A stretch of 45,640 nucleotides of DNA from an uncultured Mycolicibacterium sp. (GTDB taxonomy: Bacteria; Actinomycetota; Actinomycetes; Mycobacteriales; Mycobacteriaceae), in NCBI RefSeq assembly GCF_937941905.1, contig NZ_CALDGS010000095.1:1-45640 (forward strand), in the 5' to 3' direction. The position numbers and the translations under genes are program-made. Numbering within the stretch: the first letter of the stretch is position 1; every line of letters begins with the position of its first letter. Below the pieces are notes generated by a model. The model did no database searches. It was not told where the DNA came from and worked only from the letters and a program-made list of their open reading frames with translations. Of this stretch, positions 1-7,324 are shown piece by piece.

Positions 1-12
1 TTCGGCGGGACT

Positions 13-1029
13 CTAGAACAACTGCCAGTCGTGGGCGCCGTCCTGCTGGGTGTACCAGCCGCCCTCGGTGTTCTTGATGACGACCGGGTCACCGCTGCCG
101 AAGGTGTCGAAGAACCACTCGGCGTCGGCCGGGCTCAGGTTGATGCAGCCGTGGCTGACGTTGCGCGAGCCCTGCGCGGCGGTCGACCACGGCGCCCCGT
201 GCACGAAGATGCCGCTGTTGTCGATGCGCACCGCGTCCTTGACCTTGATCTTGTAGCCCTCCGGATCATCGACCGGGACCCCGTAGGTCGAGGAGTCCAT
301 GACGATCTCCTTGAACTTCTCCAGCACGTAGTAGGTGCCGTTCTTGGTCTCGTAGCCGGGCTTGCCCATCGAGACCTTGAAGGTCTTCTCGAGCTCGCCG
401 TTGCGGTGGATCTCCATCCGTTTGGTCTTGTCGTCGACCGTGGCGACCAGCGAGTCGCCCACCCGGAACATCGACTTGGTGCCGGCGGCGTCGATGTAGA
501 CCGTCGAGTGCGCGGGCCAGAAGTCCTGCGGCCGCCAGCGCACCTCGGTGTCGCTGATCCAGTAGAACCGGCCCGGCACCGGCGGGTTCGAGGTGATGTG
601 GATGGCCGACTCGGCCAGCGGCTTGTTGGCGATCGGCCGCTGGAACGTGATGATGATCGGCTTGGCCACACCCACCAGCGCGCCGTTGACCGGGTTGAAC
701 GACGGCGGCAGGAACGGCGGCTGCCCGCGGAACGGGGTCGGGTTCTGGCCGGCCGGGGTGCCCTCGGGAACGGGCAGCGGCGGGCCGTCGACCCCGCCCG
801 GGAACACCCGCTCGAGCTCCACCGCCGGATCCGGCCGGGCCGGGGCCGCAGCGGCCTCGACGGCCGGGCCGGCGGCGGCGGGATCGCCCGGGACGGCCGG
901 GTCTGCCGGTGCGGGCGGCGGCGGTGGCGGCGCCGGCTGCGCGACCGTCGCCGGCGCGCCGACCAGTGCTCCGACCATGCCGGCCACCAGCGCCGCGGTG
1001 GCCAGCCTCCCCCTTGTCCGCCACTGCAT
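13..1029 (-). CDS. L,D-transpeptidase (YkuD) with Ig-like domain
   Basis: Periplasmic peptidoglycan cross-linking enzyme forming 3-3 bonds between meso-diaminopimelate residues. The 338-residue product has an N-terminal signal or membrane segment (about residues 8-30), an Ala/Pro-rich linker to about residue 110, an Ig-like domain (PVNGALVGVAKPIIITF onward) and a YkuD catalytic domain. The catalytic motif SHGCINLS near residue 295 supplies the nucleophile Cys, and the upstream HGAPW supplies the accompanying His. Its position beside ricR and ilvD matches M. tuberculosis Rv0192 (LdtMt4), although the exact paralogue cannot be fixed by eye. ATG start at 1029; the gene is complete, with its stop 12 bp from the window edge. 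It diverges from the thiamine-binding gene. Confidence 0.9.
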   Translation of the reverse strand: MQWRTRGRLATAALVAGMVGALVGAPATVAQPAPPPPPPAPADPAVPGDPAAAGPAVEAAAAPARPDPAVELERVFPGGVDGPPLPVPEGTPAGQNPTPFRGQPPFLPPSFNPVNGALVGVAKPIIITFQRPIANKPLAESAIHITSNPPVPGRFYWISDTEVRWRPQDFWPAHSTVYIDAAGTKSMFRVGDSLVATVDDKTKRMEIHRNGELEKTFKVSMGKPGYETKNGTYYVLEKFKEIVMDSSTYGVPVDDPEGYKIKVKDAVRIDNSGIFVHGAPWSTAAQGSRNVSHGCINLSPADAEWFFDTFGSGDPVVIKNTEGGWYTQQDGAHDWQLF

Positions 1030-1164
1030 ACCTTGATCCTCCCGTTACGAAAACTTCATCCAGTCTGGCACAGCGCCCGATCCGGCCCGCGACCGCAAAC
1101 CGGCCACCTGGGTGTTTATCGCCCCTGGCAACTTCGCGTTACCGGCGCTGGCAGGCTGGACGCC

Positions 1165-1473
1165 ATGATCGTGGCGTTCAGTGTCAGCCCCGTCGGCGGC
1201 GACGAGACCGGCGGTGTGGCCGAGGCGGTGGCCGAGGCCGTCCGGGTGGTGCGCGAGTCCGGCCTGCCGAACGAGACCAATGCGATGTTCACCAACATCG
1301 AGGGCGAGTGGGACGAGGTGATGGCCGTGGTCAAGCGTGCCGTGGACGCGGTGGCGCGGGTGTCCCCGCGGGTGAGCCTGGTGCTCAAGGCCGATATCCG
1401 GCCCGGCTTCACCGGTCAGCTCACCGCCAAGGTGCAGCGGCTCGAGCAGCTGCTGGACGGGGATCCGGCCTAG
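1165..1473 (+). CDS. thiamine-binding protein (MTH1187/YkoF family)
   Basis: Small cytoplasmic protein of 102 residues. It starts MIVAFSVSPVGG and has the conserved pattern of the DUF77/MTH1187 family: an alternating beta strand, then a helix EAVAEAVRVVRESGL, then ETNAMFTNIEGEWDEVMAVVKRAVDAV. Family members form ferredoxin-like oligomers and several bind thiamine or its breakdown products; the physiological role is poorly defined. The ATG at 1165 is chosen because it gives the family-typical N-terminus; the frame stays open far upstream, antisense to the transpeptidase gene. The stop overlaps the stop of the convergent ricR gene by 3 bp (1471-1473 against 1470-1472). Confidence 0.8.
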   Translation: MIVAFSVSPVGGDETGGVAEAVAEAVRVVRESGLPNETNAMFTNIEGEWDEVMAVVKRAVDAVARVSPRVSLVLKADIRPGFTGQLTAKVQRLEQLLDGDPA

Positions 1474-1754
1474 GACCGCACCAGCCGGGCGATCGCCGCC
1501 GAGGCCTCGGCGAGCTTGGCCTCCGCCTCCTCGCCGCCGGCGGTCACCGCGTGGCGCACGCAGTGGCCGAGGTGTTCGTCGAGCAGCGCCAGCGCCACCG
1601 ACTGCAGGGCGCTGTTGACCGCGCTGATCTGGGTGAGGATGTCGATGCAGTACTTGTCCTCGTCGATCATCCGGGCGATCCCCCGGACCTGCCCCTCGAT
1701 GCGCCGCAGCCGCTTGGCGTATTCCGCCTTCTGCGGCGAGTAGCCGTGGGTCAC
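1470..1754 (-). CDS. ricR: RicR/CsoR-family copper-sensing repressor
   Basis: Cu(I)-responsive transcriptional repressor of 94 residues, all-alpha CsoR fold (DUF156). The ligand set is intact and falls at the numbering of M. tuberculosis CsoR: Cys36 in DKYCIDIL, His61 and Cys65 in EHLGHC. The DNA-binding N-terminal helix has RLRRIEGQVRGIARMI. The GTG start at 1754 overlaps the DUF305 stop by 4 bp (GTGA), so both should be translated from one mRNA and controlled by the palindrome at 2399-2415. Location next to ilvD matches Rv0190, the regulator of the copper RicR regulon; CsoR itself lies elsewhere in mycobacteria. An assignment as another CsoR paralogue is possible. Confidence 0.88.
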   Translation of the reverse strand: MTHGYSPQKAEYAKRLRRIEGQVRGIARMIDEDKYCIDILTQISAVNSALQSVALALLDEHLGHCVRHAVTAGGEEAEAKLAEASAAIARLVRS

Positions 1755-2380
1755 CGGTCCTCCAACATGGCGCGCATCTCGTCGATCTCTGCCCGCTGAG
1801 CGTCGATGATCTGCCGGGCCAGCCGCCTGGCGTCCGGGTCGGTGCCGTCGGCGAGTTCGGTCTCGGCCATCGCGACCGCCCCCTCGTGGTGGGCGATCAT
1901 CGACCGCAGCCACAGCACCTCGAACGCCGCGCCGCGCTCCTCGCGCAACCGCGCCATGGTCGCCTCGTCGACCATCCCGGGCATGTGGGCGTGGTCGCCC
2001 CGGCCGTCGCCGTGGCCGGGGTGCGCCCCGGTACCGGCGTCGGCTCCCCACCGCTCCAACAGCTCGCGCAGCTGTCGGATCTCGGGCTCCTGGGCGGCGG
2101 CGATCCGGTCGGCCAGCGCCCGCAGCGCGGGATCGGTGGAGCGGTCCGGCACCAGCGCGGCCAGTTCCAGCGCCTGCTCGTGGTGGGGGATCATCTGCGT
2201 GGCGAACGTGACGTCGTGCTCGTCGAATTCGGCCGGCGCCCCGGCGTCGGGGACCCGCGTCGTGGTGTGCTGCCCGTCGTGACCGGACTCGGCGGCCCGG
2301 TCCTGGCCGCAGGACACCAGCAGCAGCGCGGCGGCCGGCGCGACGGCGCCGGCGACGAGACGAACGAACGGCGACCGCAT
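1751..2380 (-). CDS. DUF305 copper-associated lipoprotein
   Basis: Predicted exported lipoprotein of 209 residues. The signal peptide MRSPFVRLVAGAVAPAAALL ends in a lipobox-like LLLVSC with Cys24. The mature part has two DUF305 half-domains, each with the family signature: FATQMIPHHEQALELA (about residues 58-73) and WLRSMIAHHEGAVAMAE (about 155-171). A His/Met/Asp-rich linker (GAHPGHGDGRGDHAHMPGM) between them could bind copper. DUF305 proteins are commonly found in copper-responsive operons, and here the gene is the first cistron of an operon with the ricR-type repressor, 19 bp behind a RicR-like operator. The precise function (copper chaperone or buffer) is inferred from context. Confidence 0.88.
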   Translation of the reverse strand: MRSPFVRLVAGAVAPAAALLLVSCGQDRAAESGHDGQHTTTRVPDAGAPAEFDEHDVTFATQMIPHHEQALELAALVPDRSTDPALRALADRIAAAQEPEIRQLRELLERWGADAGTGAHPGHGDGRGDHAHMPGMVDEATMARLREERGAAFEVLWLRSMIAHHEGAVAMAETELADGTDPDARRLARQIIDAQRAEIDEMRAMLEDR

Positions 2381-2398
2381 GCCCCGAGCCTACCCCCA

Positions 2399-2415
2399 AT
2401 ACCCCGAGGGGGTAT
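2399..2415 (-). promoter_or_regulatory. RicR-like copper operator (perfect inverted repeat)
   Basis: ATACCCC-GAG-GGGGTAT is a perfect 7-bp inverted repeat. Its core TACCC-N5-GGGTA resembles the operator described for RicR-regulated promoters. It lies 19 bp upstream of the DUF305 ATG and overlaps the AT-rich TATATAAA that would be the minus-strand -10 region, a geometry suited to repression. It is also 46 bp upstream of the divergent ilvD start. Confidence 0.8.
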
Positions 2416-2426
2416 ATAAATCGTTT

Positions 2427-2454
2427 TTGCCACGACAAACGCCGGGGGCATACT
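2427..2454 (+). promoter_or_regulatory. candidate ilvD promoter, possibly leaderless
   Basis: TTGCCA (2427-2432), a 16-bp spacer and CATACT (2449-2454) form a plausible housekeeping promoter. The predicted transcription start falls at or next to the ilvD ATG at 2461, and there is no Shine-Dalgarno sequence in TTGCTCC before it. Both point to a leaderless mRNA, which is common in mycobacteria. This is an inference from sequence only. Confidence 0.45.
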
Positions 2455-2460
2455 TGCTCC

Positions 2461-4161
2461 ATGCCCTCTGACAGCCCGGATATGAAGCCCCGCAGCCGCG
2501 ACGTCACCGACGGCCTGGAGCGGGCGGCCGCACGCGGCATGCTGCGCGCGGTCGGCATGAAGGACGAGGATTTCGCCAAGCCGCAGATCGGCGTCGCCTC
2601 GTCGTGGAACGAGATCACCCCGTGCAACCTGTCGCTGCAGCGGCTGGCGCAGTCGGTCAAGCAGGGGGTGCACGCGGCCGGCGGCTTCCCGCTGGAGTTC
2701 GGCACCATCTCCGTCTCCGACGGCATCTCGATGGGCCATGAGGGCATGCATTTCTCGCTGGTGTCCCGCGAGGTGATCGCCGACAGCGTGGAGACCGTGG
2801 TGCAGGCCGAGCGGCTCGACGGCACCGTGCTGCTGGCCGGCTGCGACAAGTCCATCCCGGGCATGCTGATGGCCGCGGCCCGGCTGAACCTGGCGTCGGT
2901 GTTCCTCTACAACGGCTCGATCATGCCGGGCATCGCCAGGCTCACCGACGGCACCGAGAAGGAAGTCACCATCATCGACGCCTTCGAGGCGGTCGGCGCG
3001 TGCGTGCGCGGCCTGATGTCGCGGGAGGACGTCGACCGCATCGAGCGCGCCATCTGCCCGGGTGAGGGTGCCTGCGGCGGCATGTACACCGCCAACACCA
3101 TGGCCAGCGCCGCCGAGGCGCTCGGCATGTCGCTGCCCGGCTCGGCCTCGCCGGTGGCCGTCGACAAGCGTCGCGACGAGTACGCCCGCCGCTCCGGCGA
3201 GGCGGTCATCGAGCTGCTGCGCCGCGGCATCACCGCCCGCGACATCCTCACCAAGGAGGCGTTCGAGAACGCCATCGCGGTGGTGATGGCGTTCGGCGGG
3301 TCGACCAACGCGGTGCTGCACCTGCTGGCCATCGCCTACGAGGCCGACGTGAAGCTGACCCTGGAGGACTTCACCCGGATCAGCAGGAAAGTGCCGCACA
3401 TCGCCGACGTGAAGCCGTTCGGCCGGTACGTGATGAAGCACGTCGACGAGATCGGCGGCGCGCCGGTGGTGATGAAGGCGCTGCTCGACGCCGGGCTGCT
3501 GCACGGCGACTGCCTGACCGTGACCGGCAGGACGATGGCCGAGAACCTCGCCGAGCTCGACCCGCCGGCCCCGGACGGCAAGGTGCTGCGCACCCTGGAC
3601 AACCCGATCCACCCGACCGGCGGCATCACGATCCTGCACGGCTCGCTGGCCCCGGAGGGCGCGGTGGTCAAGTCCGCCGGCTTCGACTCGTCGGTGTTCG
3701 AGGGCACCGCGCGGGTGTTCGACCGGGAGCGCGCCGCGATGGACGCCCTCGAGGACGGCACCATCCAGGCCGGCGACGTGGTCGTGATCCGCTACGAGGG
3801 CCCCAAGGGCGGCCCCGGTATGCGGGAGATGCTGGCCATCACCGGCGCGATCAAGGGCGCCGGGCTGGGCAAGGACGTGCTGCTGCTCACCGACGGCCGG
3901 TTCTCCGGCGGCACCACCGGCCTGTGCGTGGGGCACGTCGCGCCGGAGGCCGTCGACGGCGGCCCGATCGCGTTCCTGCGCGACGGTGACCGGATCCGCC
4001 TCGACGTCGCCAACGGCACGCTCGACGTGCTCGTCGATCCGGAGGAGTTCGAGGCGCGCAAGGTGGGCTTCAAGCCGCTGCCGCCGCGCTACACCACCGG
4101 CGTGCTGGCCAAATACACCAAGCTGGTGAAGTCGGCCAACGTCGGCGCGGTCTGCGGCTGA
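2461..4161 (+). CDS. ilvD: dihydroxy-acid dehydratase
   Basis: Fe-S dehydratase of the branched-chain amino acid pathway, converting 2,3-dihydroxy-isovalerate and 2,3-dihydroxy-3-methylvalerate to the 2-keto acids; cytoplasmic. The 566-residue length is normal for IlvD. Characteristic motifs are present: CNLSLQRLAQSVK (cluster Cys near residue 57), LAGCDKSIPGMLMA (Cys near 129), CPGEGACGGMYTANTMA (about 200-215), and GRFSGGTTGLCVGHVAPEA in the C-terminal domain. The ATG start matches homologue N-termini (DMKPRSRDVTDGLERAAARGMLRAVGM). It is transcribed alone, divergent from the copper operon, and followed after 12 bp by a strong GC hairpin. It corresponds to Rv0189c in synteny. Confidence 0.97.
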   Translation: MPSDSPDMKPRSRDVTDGLERAAARGMLRAVGMKDEDFAKPQIGVASSWNEITPCNLSLQRLAQSVKQGVHAAGGFPLEFGTISVSDGISMGHEGMHFSLVSREVIADSVETVVQAERLDGTVLLAGCDKSIPGMLMAAARLNLASVFLYNGSIMPGIARLTDGTEKEVTIIDAFEAVGACVRGLMSREDVDRIERAICPGEGACGGMYTANTMASAAEALGMSLPGSASPVAVDKRRDEYARRSGEAVIELLRRGITARDILTKEAFENAIAVVMAFGGSTNAVLHLLAIAYEADVKLTLEDFTRISRKVPHIADVKPFGRYVMKHVDEIGGAPVVMKALLDAGLLHGDCLTVTGRTMAENLAELDPPAPDGKVLRTLDNPIHPTGGITILHGSLAPEGAVVKSAGFDSSVFEGTARVFDRERAAMDALEDGTIQAGDVVVIRYEGPKGGPGMREMLAITGAIKGAGLGKDVLLLTDGRFSGGTTGLCVGHVAPEAVDGGPIAFLRDGDRIRLDVANGTLDVLVDPEEFEARKVGFKPLPPRYTTGVLAKYTKLVKSANVGAVCG

Positions 4162-4172
4162 CGAACGTGCTG

Positions 4173-4206
4173 CCCGGCCGGGGCGGGGTGACCCGTCCCG
4201 GCCGGG
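4173..4206 (+). terminator. strong hairpin after ilvD
   Basis: A 15-bp stem (4173-4187 pairing with 4192-4206, one G-U wobble) is closed by a GUGA tetraloop of the stable GNRA type. It begins 12 bp after the ilvD stop. There is no U-run after it, only GTGCGTTTC, as is usual for mycobacterial intrinsic-type terminators. The inverted repeat is directly visible; the termination role is inferred. Confidence 0.65.
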
Positions 4207-4212
4207 TGCGTT

Positions 4213-4504
4213 TCAGCGCCCGGCGACGTCGGGATGGCCCGGGATGTGCTCGTCGTCGATGAGCCGGCGGATCGGGGTGCCGTGCGAGGCGTGGTGGCCC
4301 AACACGTCGTTGGCGCAGTCCGGGTGGGCGTCGAAGTGCACCGCCCGCGCCGACGACCGCGACGTCGACGTTGCCGGCGCGCAGGTCGTCCTGGTTCAGG
4401 CAGAGCGGCACCCCGAACAGCGTGGCGATGCCGCCGTAGGCCGGCGTAAAGCGGTAGCGGCGCAGGTCGATCGGGCCTGCACGATAAGGTGTTTGCGCAC
4501 GCAA
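4213..4504 (-). pseudogene. agmatinase/ureohydrolase remnant
   Basis: Two pieces of an arginase/agmatinase-family gene survive in different reading frames. Reading leftwards from about 4504, the first encodes PIDLRRYRFTPAYGGIAT and then NVDVAVVGA, the typical N-terminus of an agmatinase. The frame then breaks at about 4340-4350. The next frame encodes VHFDAHPDCANDVLGHHA followed by SHGTPIRRLIDDEHIPGHPD and a stop at 4213. HFDAHPD is the metal-binding DAHxD motif of the family. The intervening region (first metal-binding His motif) and the whole C-terminal half are missing, so about 300 bp remain of a gene expected to exceed 900 bp. No functional enzyme is possible. Confidence 0.75.
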
Positions 4505-4532
4505 CTTGGTGGAGACCGGGACGGCTCAGCGG

Positions 4533-5216
4533 TCAGCGCACGACGGCGAGCGCGAAACCGTCCCAGCCCTTGGCGCCGACGGTCTGGATCGCCGCGGTGT
4601 CCAGCCGCGGGTGCTCCCCCATCATCCCGAGCATGTCGCGCACGGCCCGGGCCTGCGCGTCGTCGGGTGCGGGGTCCAGGACGCGGCCGAACCGGGCGAT
4701 GTTGTCGACGACGATGACGGTGCCGGGCCGGCCGAGCCGGACCGCCCACTCCACGTAGGCGCTGTTGTTCTCCTTGTCGGCGTCGATGAACGCCAGGTCG
4801 TAGACGTCACCGCGGGCGGCCAGGGTGGGCAGGGTGTCCAGGGCGGCGCCGACGAGGATCTCCACCCGGTCGGCCACCCCGACACGGTCCAGGTTGGCGC
4901 GCGCCACCTCGGCGTGCGCCGGCTCGTACTCGAGGGTGACGACGCGCCCGTCCGGCCCGACGCCGCGGGCGAGGTTGATGGTGCTGTAGCCGGCCAGGGT
5001 GCCGATCTCCAGCACCCGGCGCGCCCCGGCGATGCGGGCCAGCAGCTGCAGCAGCCGGCCATGCTGGGCCGAGACCTCGATGGCCGGCATGCCGGCGGCC
5101 TGCGCGGACTCCCGGGCCGCGACGAGGGCGTCGTCCTCGGTGTGCAGCAGGCGGGTGAACAGCGCGTCGAGATCCTTGGGTTCGGGTGCGGTCACGGTGC
5201 CCACGCTAGCGGTCAT
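4533..5216 (-). CDS. SAM-dependent O-methyltransferase (family 3)
   Basis: Class I methyltransferase of 227 residues related to catechol or caffeoyl-CoA O-methyltransferases (PF01596). The SAM-binding motif I is RRVLEIGTLAGYSTINLARG (about residues 67-86). The acidic residue after strand 2 is in VVTLEYEPAHAEVARANL, and the metal-binding segment LAFIDADKENNSAYVEWA (about 141-158) with IVVDNIARFGRV (about 168-179) carries the Asp and Asn ligands of cation-dependent members. The natural substrate is unknown. Position equates to M. tuberculosis Rv0187. The ATG at 5216 overlaps the stop of the upstream beta-propeller gene by 4 bp; a GTG eight codons downstream is an alternative start. Confidence 0.9.
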   Translation of the reverse strand: MTASVGTVTAPEPKDLDALFTRLLHTEDDALVAARESAQAAGMPAIEVSAQHGRLLQLLARIAGARRVLEIGTLAGYSTINLARGVGPDGRVVTLEYEPAHAEVARANLDRVGVADRVEILVGAALDTLPTLAARGDVYDLAFIDADKENNSAYVEWAVRLGRPGTVIVVDNIARFGRVLDPAPDDAQARAVRDMLGMMGEHPRLDTAAIQTVGAKGWDGFALAVVR

Positions 5217-6598
5217 CGCCGGGCGACGAGGGACATCAGTTCGGTGCCGTCGTCGGACAGCCGGACCAGGGTGTCGTTCACCCGCCAGACCCGGCCGAGG
5301 CCCGGTTGTTTCGGCAGCCGCCACAGGATCTCGCAGGTGTTCAGGTCGGCGGCCTTCAACACGATCGGCGCCGCCGGGTTGGTCACCGCGAACACCGCCA
5401 CCTGCCCGTCGGTCCCCAGATACTTGTACATGTCCAGCTCGCAGGTCGGCCCACGTTCCCCGGTGCGCAGGTCGAACTGCGCCCACTTGGGGAAATGGGG
5501 ATCGCCCAGGAAGACGAAGAGCGTCGACCCGACCAGCCGTGCCGACGCGAGCGAGTCGTGTGCCGGCAGTTTCAGCAGCGGGCGCCCGTCCGGGGTGAAG
5601 ACCACCCAGTCCTTGCGCCACATGCCGATCGGCAGGTCGGCGTCGAGTACGAGCCCGCCGGGGAACCGCACCCGGTTGAGCTCCCGGCCGTCGCCGGTGA
5701 AGAACCGGAGCTCGTTGTCGGCCGGCATGCCGCCGGGCGGCCCCATCTCGACCGCGAACCCACCGGGGTAGATCGCGGCATCGCCCGGGAGGTAGTCGGC
5801 CTCGGGCTGCGGACCGACCACGCTGCCGTCCGCCAGGGACACCACCGCCATGTGGCTGTCCTGGCGAACGCCCGTCCACAGCCTGGTCAGCGGGGACGGC
5901 GGGCGGTAACCCGGGCTGAGGTCACCGACCCGAACGCCCGGCACGTACCAGGTCAGTTCGGCACGCGGCCCCACCCCGAACACGCCGTCGTTGGTGGTTG
6001 CGACGGCGTACCCCGAGTCGGCGCGCAGCACCGGAGCACCGGGCCCGCGGCCGACCTCGGTGGGGCCGGTGTAGGTCACCGAACCGGTGCGGTCGTCCAC
6101 CACCCAGGCGATGTGGTCCTGTGCGGTGTCGCGCACGCAGAGCACCATGGTGGGGCCGTTCACGACGCAACTCGGCGTGCCGGAATCCGCAACGTCGAGG
6201 GGGAGCGCGGGAAACAGCGCCCTGCCGGTGCCTACGTCCACACCGACCAGCCACCACTGCGGCCCGGCGTCGTCGTCGCGGCCGGCGAGGAAGTAGACGT
6301 GGTCGCCGATCGTGCCGACGAGCGGTCCGCGGGAGTCGGTGGTGAAGATCCGGCTCCCGGAAGGCAATCCGAGGTCCCCGACGCGCAACCGCCAGCCCGG
6401 CACCGGCGGCAGCCGCATGTGCTCCGCGAGCGGTTGCTGGGCGGGTGGCTGCCAGTCGCGACGCGCGGCGGCGGTGGGATCGCGCGGCCACCACCGGATG
6501 CCGATGCCGGCGAGGACCAGGAGTACCACGGCGCCGACCGTGAGCATCCGGATCTTCCTGCCGCGCCGGCCCTTCGGCCGCGGCCGGGCGCGGTTCAC
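5213..6598 (-). CDS. membrane-anchored beta-propeller protein, Esp-cluster associated
   Basis: Product of 461 residues with a very basic cytoplasmic N-terminus (RARPRPKGRRGRK), one transmembrane segment (about residues 18-37, MLTVGAVVLLVLAGIGI) and a large extracytoplasmic domain. That domain has repeated beta-rich units containing W/Y/G-D patterns (VGVDVGTGRALFP, WVVDDRTGSVTYTG, VVSLADGSVVGP, FDLRTGERGPTCELD), consistent with a PQQ-like or BamB-like propeller. No enzyme active site is evident. The GTG start at 6598 overlaps the stop of the EspD-like gene by 4 bp, placing it as fourth cistron of that unit. A scaffold or assembly function in the cell envelope is an inference; the gene itself is not one I recognise by name. 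Confidence 0.75.
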   Translation of the reverse strand: MNRARPRPKGRRGRKIRMLTVGAVVLLVLAGIGIRWWPRDPTAAARRDWQPPAQQPLAEHMRLPPVPGWRLRVGDLGLPSGSRIFTTDSRGPLVGTIGDHVYFLAGRDDDAGPQWWLVGVDVGTGRALFPALPLDVADSGTPSCVVNGPTMVLCVRDTAQDHIAWVVDDRTGSVTYTGPTEVGRGPGAPVLRADSGYAVATTNDGVFGVGPRAELTWYVPGVRVGDLSPGYRPPSPLTRLWTGVRQDSHMAVVSLADGSVVGPQPEADYLPGDAAIYPGGFAVEMGPPGGMPADNELRFFTGDGRELNRVRFPGGLVLDADLPIGMWRKDWVVFTPDGRPLLKLPAHDSLASARLVGSTLFVFLGDPHFPKWAQFDLRTGERGPTCELDMYKYLGTDGQVAVFAVTNPAAPIVLKAADLNTCEILWRLPKQPGLGRVWRVNDTLVRLSDDGTELMSLVARR

Positions 6599-6990
6599 GG
6601 CCGGTCTCCGGTGTGCCGATCGGCGAACGCCGCGGCGATCTGCCGATGCACCGCTTCGGGCGACGGCAGGGCGGAGGCATGTTCGAGGAGGAACGCGGTC
6701 TCGTGCCGGTCGTGGCCCAGCTCGGACATGCGCTGCAGAACCAGGGCGTGCAGCGCTGATCGCGCGCGTCGCTGTGCGAGCACGGCAACGGTCCGCACTT
6801 CTTCGGCGAGCTGCCGCTCGGTCATGGATGCCGCCGACGGCGCCAGTTCGATGCCGTGGACGTTGCCGGCGAGTTCGGCGCTGACCCAGACGCTGCCTTC
6901 GGGATTCCCGAGCGTGAACAGCAGGGTGGTCGGCTCCGGTTCGCCGTCCCCGTCGTCGGCTCCGTCCCACGGCCGGTACCCGGGGTTCAC
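6595..6990 (-). CDS. EspD-like ESX secretion-associated protein
   Basis: Product of 131 residues. From about residue 20 it aligns by eye with M. tuberculosis EspD (Rv3614c) and its paralogue EspH: TLLFTLGNPEGSVWVSAEL against the EspD segment around LFTVTNPPRTVSVSTLM, then SMTERQLAEEVRTVAVLAQRRARSA against MSESQLASEILVIADLARQKAQSA, then LPSPEAV against LPSPEEA. EspD stabilises EspA and EspC and is needed for ESX-1-linked secretion. The GTG start at 6990 overlaps the EspC-like stop by 4 bp (GTGA); an upstream in-frame extension exists but would overlap that gene completely. The protein is shorter than EspD, missing part of the acidic N-terminus. Confidence 0.8.
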   Translation of the reverse strand: MNPGYRPWDGADDGDGEPEPTTLLFTLGNPEGSVWVSAELAGNVHGIELAPSAASMTERQLAEEVRTVAVLAQRRARSALHALVLQRMSELGHDRHETAFLLEHASALPSPEAVHRQIAAAFADRHTGDRP

Positions 6991-7307
6991 AGCGCACAAC
7001 GGCCGATCCGTTCGGACTCCCGCCAGTCGGTGTCGGTGTAGTTGGCGGCGGCCTGCAGTAGCCGGTCCCGGAGATCGACGGATTTCCGGTACATGATCCG
7101 CAGCGCCGCGACGCGCTCGGACTCCGCGGCGTTCGCAGCGAGATTCGCTGCAGCACAGGCGATACCGTGCGTTCGCCACATTTCGCCGGCAAACCCGCGC
7201 GCGACCCGTCCGGCGGCGAGCAGGCGGCCGCTCGTCGCATCGTGGTTGCCGGCGAGTGCAGCGAGGTGCTCGGTGACGACCCGGAGATTGTCTTCCCGTC
7301 CCGACAT
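6987..7307 (-). CDS. EspC-like type VII secretion substrate (PF10824 type)
   Basis: Small helical-hairpin protein of 106 residues resembling EspC (Rv3615c) and EspF. It has LRVVTEHLAALAGNHDATS at the N-terminus, the family THG followed two residues later by Cys (residues 46-51, RTHGIAC) and a C-terminal Y90-TDT-D94. This Y-x-x-x-D matches the general mycobacterial type VII export signal and is followed by a Trp as in EspC-type tails. ATG at 7307; the short gap before it holds GGGAGGAAC as ribosome-binding site. It sits between EspA-like and EspD-like genes in the same order as espA-espC-espD of M. tuberculosis. Confidence 0.85.
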   Translation of the reverse strand: MSGREDNLRVVTEHLAALAGNHDATSGRLLAAGRVARGFAGEMWRTHGIACAAANLAANAAESERVAALRIMYRKSVDLRDRLLQAAANYTDTDWRESERIGRCAL

Positions 7308-7324
7308 GATCCGTCGTTCCTCCC

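Noticed and set aside
4070..4504. Intact 144-codon gene in the ilvD to methyltransferase gap
   Set aside because: Only the first 50 or so residues resemble a protein family; the rest is out of frame with the DAHxD segment and runs into ilvD. It is better read as a pseudogene.
4162..4532. A mymT-like metallothionein gene expected near this place by M. tuberculosis synteny
   Set aside because: No short Cys-rich open frame was seen on either strand in the gap.
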